Source: Quercus robur
Lineage: Eukaryota; Streptophyta; Magnoliopsida; Fagales; Fagaceae
Assembly: GCF_932294415.1 (NCBI RefSeq)
Contig: NC_065544.1
Location: forward strand, 29,589,210 to 29,653,209
DNA length: 64,000 bases
Direction of reading: 5' to 3'
The notes under the pieces are model-generated. The model did not search any database, was not told where the DNA came from, and saw only the letters and a list, made by a program, of their open reading frames with translations. Within the stretch, counting starts at the first letter, position 1. Each line of letters begins with the position of its first letter. Positions 10,713-22,628 of this stretch are shown piece by piece. A program made the position numbers and the translations under genes.

Positions 10713-12083
10713 ATGGCAGATGATGTGATTAACTGTTTGGAGAATATGAAGTTAACTTCGGAGGAGGAAGAAGTCATACCAATATCAGATGAGGGCAGAA
10801 GGGAAGAAATTGAGAGATGTACTCAAAGTTTAGTGGGTAAGTTTCTTACTTGAAAGCCTTTTAATAAAAGAACGGCGCTAAACACGTTGAGAAAGGCATA
10901 GGGATTAGTGGAAGGTGTGCAGACTGTCGAGGTCGGTTCTAATCTATTTCAGTTCAAGTTTACAGCAGAGTTTGAATTGGAATGTGTTTTGAGGGAAGGT
11001 CTGTGGACTTTTGACAATCAGGTTCTCATGTTACGTAGATGGGAAGTGGGGATGACAGCGAGGAATGTGAAGTTTGAAACAGTCTCTATGTGGGTCCAAA
11101 TCTGGGGTGCACCCCTAGATATGATCTGTCCTCAGGTGGCACTGGAAGTGAGGCGGCGATTGGGAATGGTGGAAGAGGTGGAACAGAGAAATAAGCAAGA
11201 CATGCAGAATTTATTTATGAGGGTGAAGGTTGCCATTCCAATTGTGAAGCCGATACGACGTGGGGCTTATTTATCTGACTCGGCTGGACAAAGAACGTGG
11301 ACTACGTTTAAGTATGAGTGGCTATCAATGCATTGCCATTACTGTGGGATGCTGGGACATAACTTGAAGCACTGTGCGAGCTATTTTGTAGCGACGAAAC
11401 AAGGGGAGCAAGTGGTCTGTAAGTATGGGGAGTGGCTGAGAGCTAGTGGAGGTCATGCTAGACCGTCATCAAGACAAGGTTCAGAGGATTTACGGAAGCC
11501 AAAGGAGGGAGTTGGGGTGGAGAAGAACCATAACAATGGTGTTGTCCCTGAGATGGATATGGTGGGGGTGGTAGAAGGTGGGTTGGCGAAGTTTACGGAG
11601 CAGGTAGGACATAAGGGAGGAATAGCTGAGTTCTCAGGTGATGTATCGAATCGGGATGGAATTAGTGCCGAGAAGGAAGGGGATGATGATATGGATAGGT
11701 TTGGTGCAGATTCAAATTTGAAAAATGAGACCCACTCCATTTTGCACTCTAGTGGGAGAAACCAAACGGATGAACCACAACTGAAGGAAAAGGAAGCTAA
11801 GGTGAGACATGTGGAGGATGAGGAAGAAGGAAATAATCCGGATTGGGTAAATTCATTCAGCACTAGGCCCACTTGGAAAAGGCTAGCCTGTATGGTTTGT
11901 GGGCCAGATGACTCACTCAACCTCACTTTGCCTAGATTGGGAAAACGAAGTATGGAACAGCAAGAGGATACTGCAGAAGTGGAGTTTGAAGAGCAAGTAC
12001 AGAAGAGAAGTAAATTGGATGAGGAGTGTTCACAAAAATCTACATCGGCCGGGGTGTCAATCCACCCCCGCCAGGCACAATGA
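10713..12083 (+). pseudogene. LINE ORF1: Gag-like RNA-binding protein (two nonsense codons)
   Basis: The frame starts at the ATG of 10713 and is open to 12083 apart from TGA at 10851 and TAG at 10899. The N-terminal half matches the DUF4283-type domain of plant LINE ORF1, with FQFKFTAEFELECVLREGLW, then WVQIWGAPLDMICPQVA. A zinc knuckle follows, CHYCGMLGHNLKHC (C-x2-C-x4-H-x4-C, about residue 210). The acidic C-terminal part is low in recognisable motifs. ORF1 proteins coat element RNA and accompany it to the nucleus. The stop codon TGA at 12081 overlaps the ORF2 start as ATGA, a layout that fits coupled reinitiation. From 10908 onward 391 codons are uninterrupted. Confidence 0.87.
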
Positions 12084-15000
12084 GGCTATTAAGTTGGAAC
12101 TGCCAAGGGCTTGGGAACTCTTGAACAGTTCATAGCCTTCACAAAATAGTGAGGGAACAAGCTCCCGCCGTGTGTTTTTTAATGGAAACACGATTGGATA
12201 AGGAGGGTTATGATAAACATTGTAGAGAATTGTCATTCCGAAATAAACTAATTGTAAAGAAGCCGAATTCTGGAGGTGGTATTGCGTTGATTTGGAAACC
12301 AGAGGTGCAATTGGATGTGATCAATTATACTGAAAACCATGTGTTAGCCAGGGTGGCGGAAGAGGATGGATTTGTGTGGAATTTTATTGGGCTTTATGGG
12401 TGGCCTGAAGCAAGTCAAAAATCAAAGTCTTGGGCTCTACTAGCACACCTTTCTACATTTGTTGATGGACCATGGTGTTGCATTGGTGATTTTAATGCTA
12501 TTTTGCTTGCTGCAGAAAAACAAAGTGCCTATCCACCACCATTTAAGCAGATGGAGGAGTTCGGTCTAACATTAGATTCATGTGGATTAGTAGATTTGGG
12601 ATTTCGGGGGTACCCTTTTACATGGAATAATAAGAGACCAGGTAAAGCTAATACGAGATAGAGATTGGATAGAGCGGTGGCCAACAATGAATGGAAGAAT
12701 CGGTTTCCTGCTACTATTGTAACCCATTTGGTGTCTCATGCTTCAGACCACCTTCCATTACTTATGCAGACCAGATCAGACAAGTAATTCAGAGGTAGGG
12801 GTACATGGGGCTTCAAGTTTGAAGAGTCTTGGCTTTTATGGAAGGATTATGAGAAAATAGTTGAGGAAAATTGGATTTCAAGGAGTGGGTTAGATTCAAC
12901 CCTAACTGATATATAGGAGAAAGTCAAGGAATGTGGGGCAAGACTACAAGCATGGGGTTCTAGGAAGACCCAGCCTGAAACTGAAGAGATTAAAAGATTG
13001 CAAAAATAGGTGGAGATGTTGACAAGTATGGACTTAACAGTTGAACATAAAGCTGAATTTTTGAAGGTAAGCAAGCGGTTGGATGATCTTCTATTAAAAC
13101 AGGAAATATTTTGGCATCAGAGGTCGAGGGTTTGTTGGTTGAAGCATGGCGACAAAAATACCAAGTATTTTCATTCTAAAGCTTCCCAAAGAAGACAAAG
13201 AAATTTTATTAAAGGGATATGGGACTCCTAACAAAACTGGGTGGAGGAGATTAATGATATTGTTGGGGTGGCGATGAATTATTTTGAGTCTCTATTCACT
13301 TCAGCTGGATGTGATCAAATGGAAGAATGTTTGAGCACAGTTCCCCACACAGTTACACCAGATATGATTGAAATATTATCCAGAGAATATAGTGCGGAGG
13401 AGATTAAAGTAGCTTTGTTCCAAATGGGACCAACAAAGGCTCCTGGACCAGACAGTATGAATGCTCTTTTCTACCAAAAATTTTGGCATATTGTGCGTAA
13501 TGATGTAATCACTATTGTGTTAGATTTTTTAAATAATGTTAACATGCAGTCTGAAATTAATTTTACTCATATTGTCCTTATCCCCAAAGTTAAGTCGCCT
13601 GAAAGAATGTCTGACTACAGACCTATAAGCCTCTATAATGTCATTTACAAAGTCATATCCAAAGTGTTGGCCAATAGGCTAAAGATTATTCTCCCTCAGC
13701 TAATTTCATCTAATCAAAGTGCTTTTGTCCCCAGTCGGTTGATTACTAATAATGTATTAGTGGCATATGAGTCCTTGCATTCCATGCATAATAGAAGATC
13801 GGATAGAAGAGGTTATTTAGCTATGAAATTGGATGTCAATAAGGCGTATGATAGGGTTGAATGGCATTTTCTAAGGGGTATTATGGTTAAATTGGGTTTG
13901 CCAGAGGTATGGATTGATAGGGTTATGAAGTGTGTGACAACCCCTACATTCTCAGTTTGTATTAATGGCAAAGCTTATGGTAAGATTTGCCCTACGAGGG
14001 GAATCCGACAAGGTGATCCCTTATCACCCTATTTGTTTTTGTTGTGTGCAGAAGGTTTTTCATCATTACTAGCTAAGGCAAAAAGGGAGAGGCTGATTCA
14101 TGGGGTTTCTATCTGTAGAAGAGCTCCTAGTATTTCACATCTCTTATTTGCAGATGACTCACTACTGTATTGCCGGGCAAATATGGAGGAGGTGCAAGCT
14201 ATCTCTGATATTTTGCAGACATATGCAGTTGCCTCGGGTCAGTGTATTAACTTTGATAAATCTTTTGTATTTTTTAGCACTAATACGGTGGGTGAACGGA
14301 GGGAAAGGATTAAGGAGTTGCTGGGAATGAGGGAGGTGGCACGCTTTGAGTCCTATCTTGGGCTGCCCACTATGGTTGGAAGATCAAAATACCAAACGTT
14401 TTCTTATTTAAAGGAGAGAGTATGGAAGAAAATGCAAGGATGGAAAGGATTATTATTATCAAGGGCAAGGAAGGAAGTTCTCATTAAAGCCGTGGCTCAA
14501 GCTATTCCTACGTACACTATGGGCGTTTTCCAATTACCGGTGAAGTTGTGCAATGATTTGAATGCAATGTATGCGAAGTTTTGGTGGGGGCAGGTCAACA
14601 ATGAAAGGAAACTACATTGGAAGAGTTGGAGTATATTATCTCAATCTAAGAAAGAGGGTGGAATGTGATTTCGGGACATAAGGAGCTTTAATTTGGCGAT
14701 GTTGGCAAAACAAGGGTGGAGGCTTTTGCAAGATCAGGACTCTTTAATCTATAAGTGCTTTAAGGCACGATATTTTCCTCAGGTTTCATTTTTAGAGGCT
14801 ACTGATGTTCCTAATAGTTCATATGTTTGGAAAAGTTTGATTGCTGCCAAACCAATTCTAAAGAGGGGCTGCTGTTGGCGGGTTGGGGATGGTGCCAATA
14901 TTCGGGTTTTCTATGATAAATGGATGCCAAATTATCCAACAAACAGAGCTATTTATCCACCACTTGATGGAGATTGGGACTGTCGAGTATCGGATTTAAT

Positions 15001-16216
15001 TGACTGGAATACTCATGACTGGAATCAAAGTATTATTGCTGCAAAATTTCACCCGGAGGATATGGAAGCTATGGTTCGGATCCCTTTGAGTAGGAGGAAT
15101 GTACCAGATGTTTTGATGTGGCTTCATAATAAAAAAGGACTTTTCTCCGTGAGGTCGGGCTACCATATTACTAGAATGATTGCTAAAGAGGAGTATGGAC
15201 TGATGGAGAATTCGAACAGAGGAGGACAAGGGGAGGTTTGGCAGAAAATTTGGAGATGCCATCTACCAAATAAAATAAAGGTGTTTGCATGGAGAGTATG
15301 TCACGATATTTTGCCAACGAAGCAAAATCTTGGTCGCCGAAAAATTGTTGATAACCGATCCTGTGAGATGTGCAAGCAGGGGGATGAATCTGTGCTCCAT
15401 GTGTTATGGGAGTGTGGAGTTGCACAAGATGTGTGGGCTGGTAGCAAGCTGTGTATACAGAAATGGACAACATTCCGAACAGATTTCTTTACATTAGTGG
15501 AGGATTTGATGGAGCGGCTACAGGTGGAGGACTTGGAGTATTTTTTTGTTCAATGCTAGGTTCTTTGGAATCAAAGAAATTCGGTGGTGCACGGAGGATA
15601 TATCCAGGATCCCAGTAGATTGGTACAGCGTGCAAAAGACTTTGTCCAGGAGTTTCGTGATGCCCAGACTCAGCTTTCTGTGCAGATTTCATCTGGTCCG
15701 GTGCAGCATCAGGTGCGATAGGTACCGCCATCAGGTTCGGTTTATAAGCTTAATGTGGATGCAGCGGTATTTGAAGGAATGAAGGCTTCAGGAGTTGGTG
15801 CGGTGATTCGGAATGAAAAAGGTGAGGTTATGGCGGTGATGGCGGGGAAAGGTTCTCAGGTACAGGACAGCGAGGAAGCTGAGGCGCTAGCTTGTAGACT
15901 AGCTGTGGAGTTTGCCTTAGAAGCTGGGTTTAGGGAGATTATTTTAGAGGGGGATAACTGTAATGTAATGAGGTCTATTTTGAGTCCAAAGTCTGATAGG
16001 GACAGGTTGGGACATGTGTATGATGACATTAACAGTTTGGGAAGGGAGTTTAGAGTCTTTTCCATTTCATGTGTTAAGAGGGGTGCCAACTCTGTGGCAC
16101 ATTCATTGGCAAAGTTTGCTAGACAATTAGATGGGGAGCTAGTGTGGTTTGAAGAAAATCCCCCACCTGCTGCTGATGCCTTGTATGGTGATACTTGCAA
16201 TATTTTGAATGAATGA
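12080..16216 (+). pseudogene. LINE ORF2: endonuclease, reverse transcriptase, zf-RVT, RNase H (nine nonsense codons)
   Basis: A single frame of about 1378 codons runs from ATG 12080. An APE-type endonuclease occupies roughly residues 1-235, with WNCQGLGNS, METRLDKEGY, CIGDFNAI and SDHLPLL. The reverse transcriptase (about 440-720) carries YRPISLYNVIYK, LDVNKAYDRVEW, GIRQGDPLSPYLF and the catalytic FADDSLLY near residue 690. A zf-RVT module (KIWRCHLPNKIKVFAWRVCHDI, then CEMC and VLWEC) lies near 1056-1112. A C-terminal RNase H (NVDAAVFEG, AEALACRLA, EGDNCNVM, RGANSVAHSLA) ends the protein. Stops at 12122, 12659, 12785, 12914, 13007, 13229, 14666, 15557 and 15719 kill it, but I found no frameshift. 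ORF2 would nick the target and copy the RNA. Confidence 0.9.
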
Positions 16217-16289
16217 GATTGTCTTTGCTTTCAAAAAAAAAGAACTCTTAACATTTTTTTTTTTTTTTTTAATTTACTATCCTTTTCAG

Positions 16290-16696
16290 ACGTTTTCTTT
16301 TCAAATATTGAATCCGACTAGTTACTATCAACTACTATTCCTAGTTTTAAATTTTAAATATTTTGTCCCATTTTTTTTTACTAGGCATTTTAACAAGAGG
16401 TGCCGGGAGTGGGACATCCTGGCTCTTAACGTCCTCCTACGGAGAAAAAATATGTTTTCACAGATATTTTTAAAGAGGTTATCTTTCCAAGTGTTGTCCC
16501 ACTTCCTTTGCAATAAAGTTTTGATGGAAAAAGATGGCAACGGAGTGTGATCAATTATTAAAACATAGACTTGACCTTAATATGTACAACAAAAATTGAA
16601 AACCATGAATAGATATATAGAGGGACGTGCCCACTTTGGGTGTCCTATTTTTCTCTCAATTTCTAACAAAGATGGAATAAAAGTAAGAATGAATAT
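16290..16696. repeat. Second part of the duplicated PR-1 flank
   Basis: The stretch with TTTTTAAAGAGGTTATCTTT, CTTTCCAAGTGTTGTCCC and AAACATAGACTTGACCTTAA matches 61750-61890 (TTTAAAGACGTTACTTTTCC, then AAACATTGGACTTGACC). It therefore belongs to the same ancient duplication as 5907-7660 and shows that the LINE and the small elements were inserted later. The AATAT target site of element 2 closes it. Confidence 0.65.
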
Positions 16697-17191
16697 TGAT
16701 ACGCCCGACCAAAATGGTAATCGTCCACACAAGGCAAGATAGGGACGATCTTGATAAAATCGTCCCAAGAGAGAAGGTCATCGCTCAAACATCCGGACAC
16801 TCGTTCCCACTCTTCGCGGAGCGGTTACAAGACATTAATCAATCTTCAGACCGTTGGGAATGGCAGCTCATCATTAACACCCAGCAAAGACGTTACCAGG
16901 CTAGATTAAAGCCTCCATCAAGACTCCACCAACGGCTAGAAGAAAGGACCTGCAAACACACATATAAAAGAGCTAAACCCCGAGAGGGGCAGGGTAAGAA
17001 AACACTCTAGAAAATTACTCCCATTGTTCTCCTTTGTCAATCTTACTGACTTTGGCATCGGAGACCTTTTTGCAGGCACAACGCCGGCAAACTACTTCCT
17101 TTCGTTCGTTCACGAGTTGCAGAAGATTGGTCTGGCGAGGAACAGTTTCATCTGGACGATCATAAATCAACTGACGATCAAATCATCATCA
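16697..17191 (+). repeat. Left LTR of element 2
   Basis: It starts TGATACGCCCGACC and ends ATCATCATCA. A TATA box (TATAAAAG, 16963-16970) marks the likely promoter about 230 bp before the LTR end. The right copy has the same box at 25693-25700. Confidence 0.95.
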
Positions 17192-17194
17192 GTT

Positions 17195-17212
17195 TGGCGC
17201 CGTCTGTGGGAA
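17195..17212 (+). other. Primer-binding segment of element 2
   Basis: TGGCGCCGTCTGTGGGAA starts three bases after the LTR. Its first nine bases would pair with a tRNA 3' end ACGGCGCCA, which plant tRNA-Asp carries; the rest does not obviously match that tRNA. The same segment is present in element 3 (minus strand, 31877-31894) and, mutated, in element 1. Confidence 0.75.
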
Positions 17213-17243
17213 CGACGATAAACGTAATCTGTCCCCAGTCCAA

Positions 17244-18479
17244 ATGGAATCTAGTACAAACCCAGACCCTGCTGCGCTGGCCCTACAAGTCCAGTCGCTG
17301 TCAGCAACCGTGGAAGAACTCACAAGACAGAACCAAGAAATGAAACAACGACTACTACAAGAAAGCAATCGTGCGGATAGGGGAGACGATGAAGACAGCA
17401 ACAGAAGGCGGACAAGTACTCCAGAGGAAGCAAGTTCGGACCTATTGAGAGAAATGAGGAAAGAGATGGACGAGCTAAGAAACGCCATAAAAGGAAAGAC
17501 GGACCAAAGTTTGGAGAGAATCGTCCAGAAGACGGATTCGCCCTTTACCATAGCTGTCCAGGAGTGCCCTGTACCCTCCAAATTCCGTCTACCACAACTA
17601 GAACCTTTCGACGGGCTGAAAGACCCCTTGGATCACCTGAATACCTTCAGGACGACCTTAGGCCTCCAACAGCCACCTGACGAGATCTTCTGTCGCTCAT
17701 TCCCTACGACCCTCAAAGGAGCAGCCAGGGAATGGTTCAACAAGTTGCCAACATCGTCCATCGACAATTTCGAACAGTTGAGCAACTCCTTTGTCCGTCA
17801 CTTCGTGGGGGGGCAGCGACCAAAGAGAACTGCCGACCACTTACTTACCATCAAACAAGGAGAGAAGGAACCACTGAGGTCCTACGTGACACGCTTCACC
17901 CGAGGAATGTTGGAAATAGATGAGACGGATGACAAGGTACATCTCACAACCTTCAAAGCAGGATTGAAGTCCAGGGATTTTGTAGCATCCTTGGCAAAAA
18001 ACCCCCCTAAGACGATGGCCGAGACACTGTTAAAGGCTCAGAAGTACATGAACGCGGAGGAAGCTCTGGCAGCTATTGATGGAGCAGATAAGAGCAGGGA
18101 AAAGAAGAAGGAAAAGGAGGACGATCGAAGAGGGCTAAAACGAGAACGTCATGACAGGAGAAATGACGATCGAAGAAGGGACGATAAAAACCCTCGTCCG
18201 TCAAAGTTCACCCCGCTGGCGATGCCCGTAGATCAAATTCTAACAGAAATAAGGGACGAACCATCCCTAAAGTGGCCAAAACCACTCCAGTCAGCACCTG
18301 GATTACGCGATAAGAGGAAATACTGCCGTTTCCATAAAGATCATGGGCACTACACGGAGGACTGCAGGGACCTGAAAGAGCAGATTGAAGAGCTCATCCG
18401 TAATGGGAAGCTACAACAGTATGTAAAAAGGGGGGATTTCAGCAGGTACGGACAGAAGAGCCAGCCAGTGAATGCATGA
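17244..18479 (+). CDS. Gag polyprotein of element 2
   Basis: This 411-residue protein begins with a coiled-coil-prone N-terminus ([19 protein letters not shown], residues about 15-35). It has a capsid-like retrotrans_gag domain at about 110-230, with [37 protein letters not shown] and the end [17 protein letters not shown] very basic, charged linker (about 280-320) precedes a Cys/His motif near 360 ([15 protein letters not shown]) and a tail [16 protein letters not shown]. Gag forms the particle around element RNA. The ATG lies 52 bases after the LTR and is the first in frame. A TGA at 18477 separates it from 60-odd further gag-like codons ([17 protein letters not shown]), so the stop may be a nonsense change at an Arg codon or a normal gag terminator. 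Confidence 0.92.
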   Translation: MESSTNPDPAALALQVQSLSATVEELTRQNQEMKQRLLQESNRADRGDDEDSNRRRTSTPEEASSDLLREMRKEMDELRNAIKGKTDQSLERIVQKTDSPFTIAVQECPVPSKFRLPQLEPFDGLKDPLDHLNTFRTTLGLQQPPDEIFCRSFPTTLKGAAREWFNKLPTSSIDNFEQLSNSFVRHFVGGQRPKRTADHLLTIKQGEKEPLRSYVTRFTRGMLEIDETDDKVHLTTFKAGLKSRDFVASLAKNPPKTMAETLLKAQKYMNAEEALAAIDGADKSREKKKEKEDDRRGLKRERHDRRNDDRRRDDKNPRPSKFTPLAMPVDQILTEIRDEPSLKWPKPLQSAPGLRDKRKYCRFHKDHGHYTEDCRDLKEQIEELIRNGKLQQYVKRGDFSRYGQKSQPVNA

Positions 18480-18649
18480 AGAGACGAAGATCGCCCCCAA
18501 CCTCGTCCACAGAATGCGCTAGGAGAAATAAAAACCATCGCCGGGGGACCAACCGCCGGAGGGTCATTCAAGTCTCTCAGGAAGTCATACCAAAGACAGG
18601 TAAATAGCGTCCACAGTGTACCACCGTCAAAGCAAAGACGCACCAGTGA

Positions 18650-21559
18650 AGATTTATCCGAGAAGTTCACTATCCAGAATGGTTGGCCAACGTAGTCATG
18701 GTCAAAAAGTCAAATGGGAAGTGGAGGATGTGTGTCGACTTTACAGACCTGAACCAAGCATGCCCAAAAGATAGCTTCCCGCTGCCCAGAATCGACCAGC
18801 TAGTAGACTCCACAGCAGGACACAAACTTCTCACATTTATGGACGCGTTTTCAGGATATAACCAGATACAGATGGCCGAAGAAGACCAAGAGAAGACCGC
18901 TTTTATCACCAGCCAGGGACTCTACTGCTATCGAGTCATGCCTTTTGGGCTCAAAAATGCAGGGGCCACCTATCAAAGATTGGTGAATCAGATGTTCGAG
19001 AAGCAAATCGGGAGAAATGTGGAGGTTTACGTTGATGATATGCTCGTCAAGAGCAAGGAAGAAGAAAACCATCTGGACGACCTCAGAGAGACGTTCAACA
19101 CTCTCAGACGATATAGCATGAAACTAAACCCGTCCAAATGTGCCTTTGGGGTTTCCTCGGGAAAGTTTCTCGGGTTTGTAGTATCACAGAGAGGGATTGA
19201 AGCAAATCCCGAGAAGGTCAGGGCCATCCTGGAAATGTCTTCACCCAGGACGGTCAAAGAAGTGCAGTCCCTGACAGGGAGAATTGCGGCCTTCAACCGG
19301 TTCGTCTCGAAGGCAACGGACAAATGCCTTCCGTTCTTCAAAACTTTGAAGAAAGCGTTTTCATGGACGGAGGAATGCGAAGCGGCCTTCCAAGAGCTAA
19401 AAAGTTATCTTAGCAACCCGCCCCTCCTGAGCCCGTCCAAAGAAGGTGAAGAGCTATTCCTGTACTTAGCCGTCTCAACCACAGCTGTCAGCGCGGCGTT
19501 GATTAGAGAAGATGGTGGTTTACAACTTCCTGTGTATTACGTTAGCCAGGCCTTCCAGGGCGCCGAGGCACGGTACCCGCGTATGGAGAAGATCACCTTC
19601 GCCCTGATTATGGCCTCAAGGAAACTCCGTCCGTATTTTCAAGCCAATCCCATCGTCGTGATGGCGGATCAGCCCATTAAAAAGGCAATGAACAAACCAA
19701 AAGCAGCAGGAAGAATGGTGCAGTGGGCAGTCGAGCTCAGCCAGTTCGACATAAAGTATCGTCCAAGGGTGGCAATAAAAGCACAGGCACTAGCAGATTT
19801 TATAGCAGAGTTCACCGTCCCTGAAAACGTAGAGAACATCTGGACGGTTAATACTGATGGATCGTCCACCCAACACGGAGGCGGAGCCGGCATCGTCCTC
19901 ACTTCTCCCGAAAAGAATGTTATCAAGTATGGAGTCCAACTTAAGTTCCCGGTGACCAATAACGAAGCAGAATATGAGGCACTGCTGGCAGGGTTAAGAG
20001 TGGCTCGAGCACTAGGAGCTGAGAATGTTGTGCTCAGGAGCGATTCCCAACTCGTCATTGGACAAGTAAGAGGGGAGTACGAGGCAAAGGAAACAAGGAT
20101 GCAGAAATACCTCAAGCTGACAAACCAATTGATCAGTTCCTTCAAATACGCAGAGTTCGTCCAAATCCCCAGAGAACAGAACACAGAAGCTGATGAGGTG
20201 GCCCGAAGTGCCTCAACGGACAGTGGAGGTAAGAAGTCCGATTGGAGGATGGAAGAACAGAACCATCCTAGCATACTAGAACTTCAGATTTCCACCGTCC
20301 ACACAGACAGTGGATGGACGAATCCGATAATCACCTTCCTTCAAGAAGGACGACTACCGGATGATCCAGAGGAAGCTAAAAAGATCAGAAAACGAGCAGC
20401 CAGATTCACGATACTTAATGACGAACTTTATAAAAGAGGCTACTCTCAGCCGTATTTGAGATGTGTTGAAAAGGAGGAAGCCAGGTACATCCTTGAAGAA
20501 GTGCATGGTGGGATCTGCGGAGATCACGCGGGGGCAAAGTCTCTCGCCAGAAACATCATGAGAGCTGGCTATTTTTGGCCAACAATGCAACAAGACGCAG
20601 CTGACTTTGTGAGGACGTGTGACAGTTGCCAGAGGTATGGGAATGTTCAAAGAATCCCCGGAGAGAAGATGACCACAATATCATCTCCCTGGCCATTTGC
20701 GCAATGGGGGATCGACATCATGGGTCCCTTACCTCAGGCAAAGAGACAGGTGAAGTTTCTGCTCGTCGCCATCGACTACTTCACAAAATGGGTGGAGGCA
20801 GAAGCTCTGGCGACAATCACCGAAGCAAAGGTACAAAATTTTGTTTGGAAAAATATTGTTTGCAGGTTTGGTATACCAAGGACGATCATATCAGACAACG
20901 GTCGTCAGTTCGACAGCCAAAGCTTCAGGTCATTTTGCTCGAACTTAGGTATCAAAAATAAGTATTCATCACCAGGGCATCCCCAGGCCAATGGACAGAC
21001 GGAAGTAACCAACCGGACCCTGCTGAAGATCATCAAGTCCCGATTGGTGGGGGCAAAAGGAATGTGGCTTGAGGAACTACCAGGCGCCCTATGGGCATAC
21101 AGGACGACAGCACGGACACCAACTGGAGAAACACCATTCAGTCTAACATATGGCACAGAAGCAGTCATACCAGTCGAAGTTGGTCTCACAAGCTTGAGGA
21201 GGGAATTTTTTGACGAACAAACCAATGAGAACCAATTGAAGGAAAACTTAGACAGCCTGGACGAGATCAGAGATCAGGCAACTGAGAAAATGGCGAAGTA
21301 CCAGCAGAAGATAGCAGAATATTATAATCAAAGAGTGAAGCTAAGAAGATTCAACATTGGTGACCTCGTCCTTAGAAAAGTCACCCCTGCCACAAAGGAC
21401 CCAGCACATGGTAAGTTGGGACCGTCCTGGGAAGGACCCTACAGAGTCGTCCATTATTCGCGTCAGGGCAGCTATCACCTGGAGGATTCAGAAGGGAAAA
21501 GACTACCTCGTCCATGGAACGTTGAGCATCTAAAGAGGTATTACGAAAAGGAACCATAA
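18650..21559 (+). CDS. Pol of element 2: RT, RNase H, second RNase H, integrase (5'-truncated)
   Basis: One open frame holds about 970 codons; the first ATG is at 18683, but [10 protein letters not shown] just upstream belongs to RT. RT carries [40 protein letters not shown] and the catalytic YVDDMLVK (about residue 115). A Ty3 RNase H ([14 protein letters not shown]) follows at 245-375, then a second RNase H ([35 protein letters not shown]) at 387-515. Integrase has its H-H-C-C finger ([11 protein letters not shown] to CDSCQRYG, about 605-650), the D-D-E core ([28 protein letters not shown]), and a C-terminal GPYRVV module. A deletion removes the protease and first RT residues, so the polyprotein cannot mature by itself. 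All visible catalytic residues of the remaining domains are intact. Confidence 0.92.
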   Translation, partial: RFIREVHYPEWLANVVMVKKSNGKWRMCVDFTDLNQACPKDSFPLPRIDQLVDSTAGHKLLTFMDAFSGYNQIQMAEEDQEKTAFITSQGLYCYRVMPFGLKNAGATYQRLVNQMFEKQIGRNVEVYVDDMLVKSKEEENHLDDLRETFNTLRRYSMKLNPSKCAFGVSSGKFLGFVVSQRGIEANPEKVRAILEMSSPRTVKEVQSLTGRIAAFNRFVSKATDKCLPFFKTLKKAFSWTEECEAAFQELKSYLSNPPLLSPSKEGEELFLYLAVSTTAVSAALIREDGGLQLPVYYVSQAFQGAEARYPRMEKITFALIMASRKLRPYFQANPIVVMADQPIKKAMNKPKAAGRMVQWAVELSQFDIKYRPRVAIKAQALADFIAEFTVPENVENIWTVNTDGSSTQHGGGAGIVLTSPEKNVIKYGVQLKFPVTNNEAEYEALLAGLRVARALGAENVVLRSDSQLVIGQVRGEYEAKETRMQKYLKLTNQLISSFKYAEFVQIPREQNTEADEVARSASTDSGGKKSDWRMEEQNHPSILELQISTVHTDSGWTNPIITFLQEGRLPDDPEEAKKIRKRAARFTILNDELYKRGYSQPYLRCVEKEEARYILEEVHGGICGDHAGAKSLARNIMRAGYFWPTMQQDAADFVRTCDSCQRYGNVQRIPGEKMTTISSPWPFAQWGIDIMGPLPQAKRQVKFLLVAIDYFTKWVEAEALATITEAKVQNFVWKNIVCRFGIPRTIISDNGRQFDSQSFRSFCSNLGIKNKYSSPGHPQANGQTEVTNRTLLKIIKSRLVGAKGMWLEELPGALWAYRTTARTPTGETPFSLTYGTEAVIPVEVGLTSLRREFFDEQTNENQLKENLDSLDEIRDQATEKMAKYQQKIAEYYNQRVKLRRFNIGDLVLRKVTPATKDPAHGKLGPSWEGPYRVVHYSRQGSYHLEDSEGKRLPRPWNVEHLKRYYEKEP

Positions 21560-21685
21560 ACTTCATTGTAAAACCAATTTGATACTTCTATCTTATGTAA
21601 GCAATTGTTCGAGTTATAAGTATTATCCAGCATCCTTTGAATATTATCGAGCAAGTCATTCATCACTGTTTCCAAAGATAAGCAC

Positions 21686-22165
21686 AGGCGATCGTCCCTA
21701 AAAAGCTTAATGGCGATAAAATTCCTTAAATGGATGTACATCGTCCCTAAAAAAGCTTAATGGCGATAAAATTCCTTAAATGGATGTACATCGTCCCTAA
21801 AAAGCTTAATGGCGATAAAATTCCTTAAATGGATGTACATCGTCCCTAAAAAGCTTAATGGCGATAAAATTCCTAAAATGGATGTACATCGTCCCTAAAA
21901 AAGCTTAATGGCGATAAAATTCCTAAAATGGATGTACATCGTCCCTAAAAAGCTTAATGACGATAAAATTCCTTAAATGGATGTACATCGTCCCTAAAAA
22001 GCTTAATGACGATAAAATTCCTTAAATGGATGTACACCGTCCCTAAAAGGCTTAAGGACGATAAAAATCCTTAAATGGATGTGCATCGTCCCTAAAGAGC
22101 TTAATGACCATGAAACTCCTTAAATGGACGTACATTGCTTAGTGACGATAATGGATGTGCGTCGA
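21686..22165. repeat. Tandem repeat of 49-50 bp between pol and the antisense gene
   Basis: The phase mark ATCGTCCC recurs at 21691, 21740, 21790, 21839, 21888, 21938, 21987, 22036 (ACCGTCCC) and 22085, that is every 49-50 bp. Units contain AAGCTTAATGGCGATAAAAT and GGATGTACATCGTCCC. Copies decay towards 22165, after which diverged remnants run to about 22330. The block is non-coding and each unit contributes a CGTCC word. Confidence 0.9.
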
Positions 22166-22628
22166 CCCTGAAAGCTAAATTACGTCCTCAATGGATACAA
22201 ATCATGAACGAAATTACGTCATCTAAAGAATAATGACGGCAAAATTCTTTGGACGAATTACATCGAAGCACCACGACGACAAAAGTTCCTTAAAGAGATG
22301 GACGTCGCCTCTAAGGCTAAATTCCCTCGATGTCCATGTACATCGCACAACATGGTCTCATCTGTACAGAAGAGCAAGAGGGACAAACCCTTCAAATTGA
22401 TCAACACAATTTTATCCATACAGGACGACCAAAAAGTCAGGTAATGGGAAACATTTCCAAAAATCAAAAGAGCAAGCACAGACATTTATAAATTCAAATG
22501 TAAAGTTAGATTGTTCAAAAAGGGGCCCCAAAAACAGGAGGGGCATCCAAACAACTGCTGTTCTTCACTTGGTGTATAAAAAAAAAAAATAAAATAAAAT
22601 AAAAAAATGGAAATTTCCTTAAGGCAAA

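Larger units (their letters stand above)
10575..16239 (+). mobile_element. L1-like LINE retrotransposon (full length, inactivated)
   Basis: The unit has a 5' UTR (10575-10712), ORF1, an overlapping ORF2, and a short 3' end closing with TTTGCTTTC plus nine A (16231-16239). The string AACAT followed by 16-17 T occurs just before it (10555-10574) and shortly after it (16250-16270), which I read as the target duplication; the T run makes its exact length uncertain. It appears full length yet carries eleven in-frame stops across the two ORFs. It split the copy of the PR-1 flank that resumes near 16290. Confidence 0.88.

Noticed and set aside
11453..11926. A 157-codon minus-strand frame inside LINE ORF1
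   Set aside because: Shadow of ORF1, which has matching domain motifs on the plus strand.
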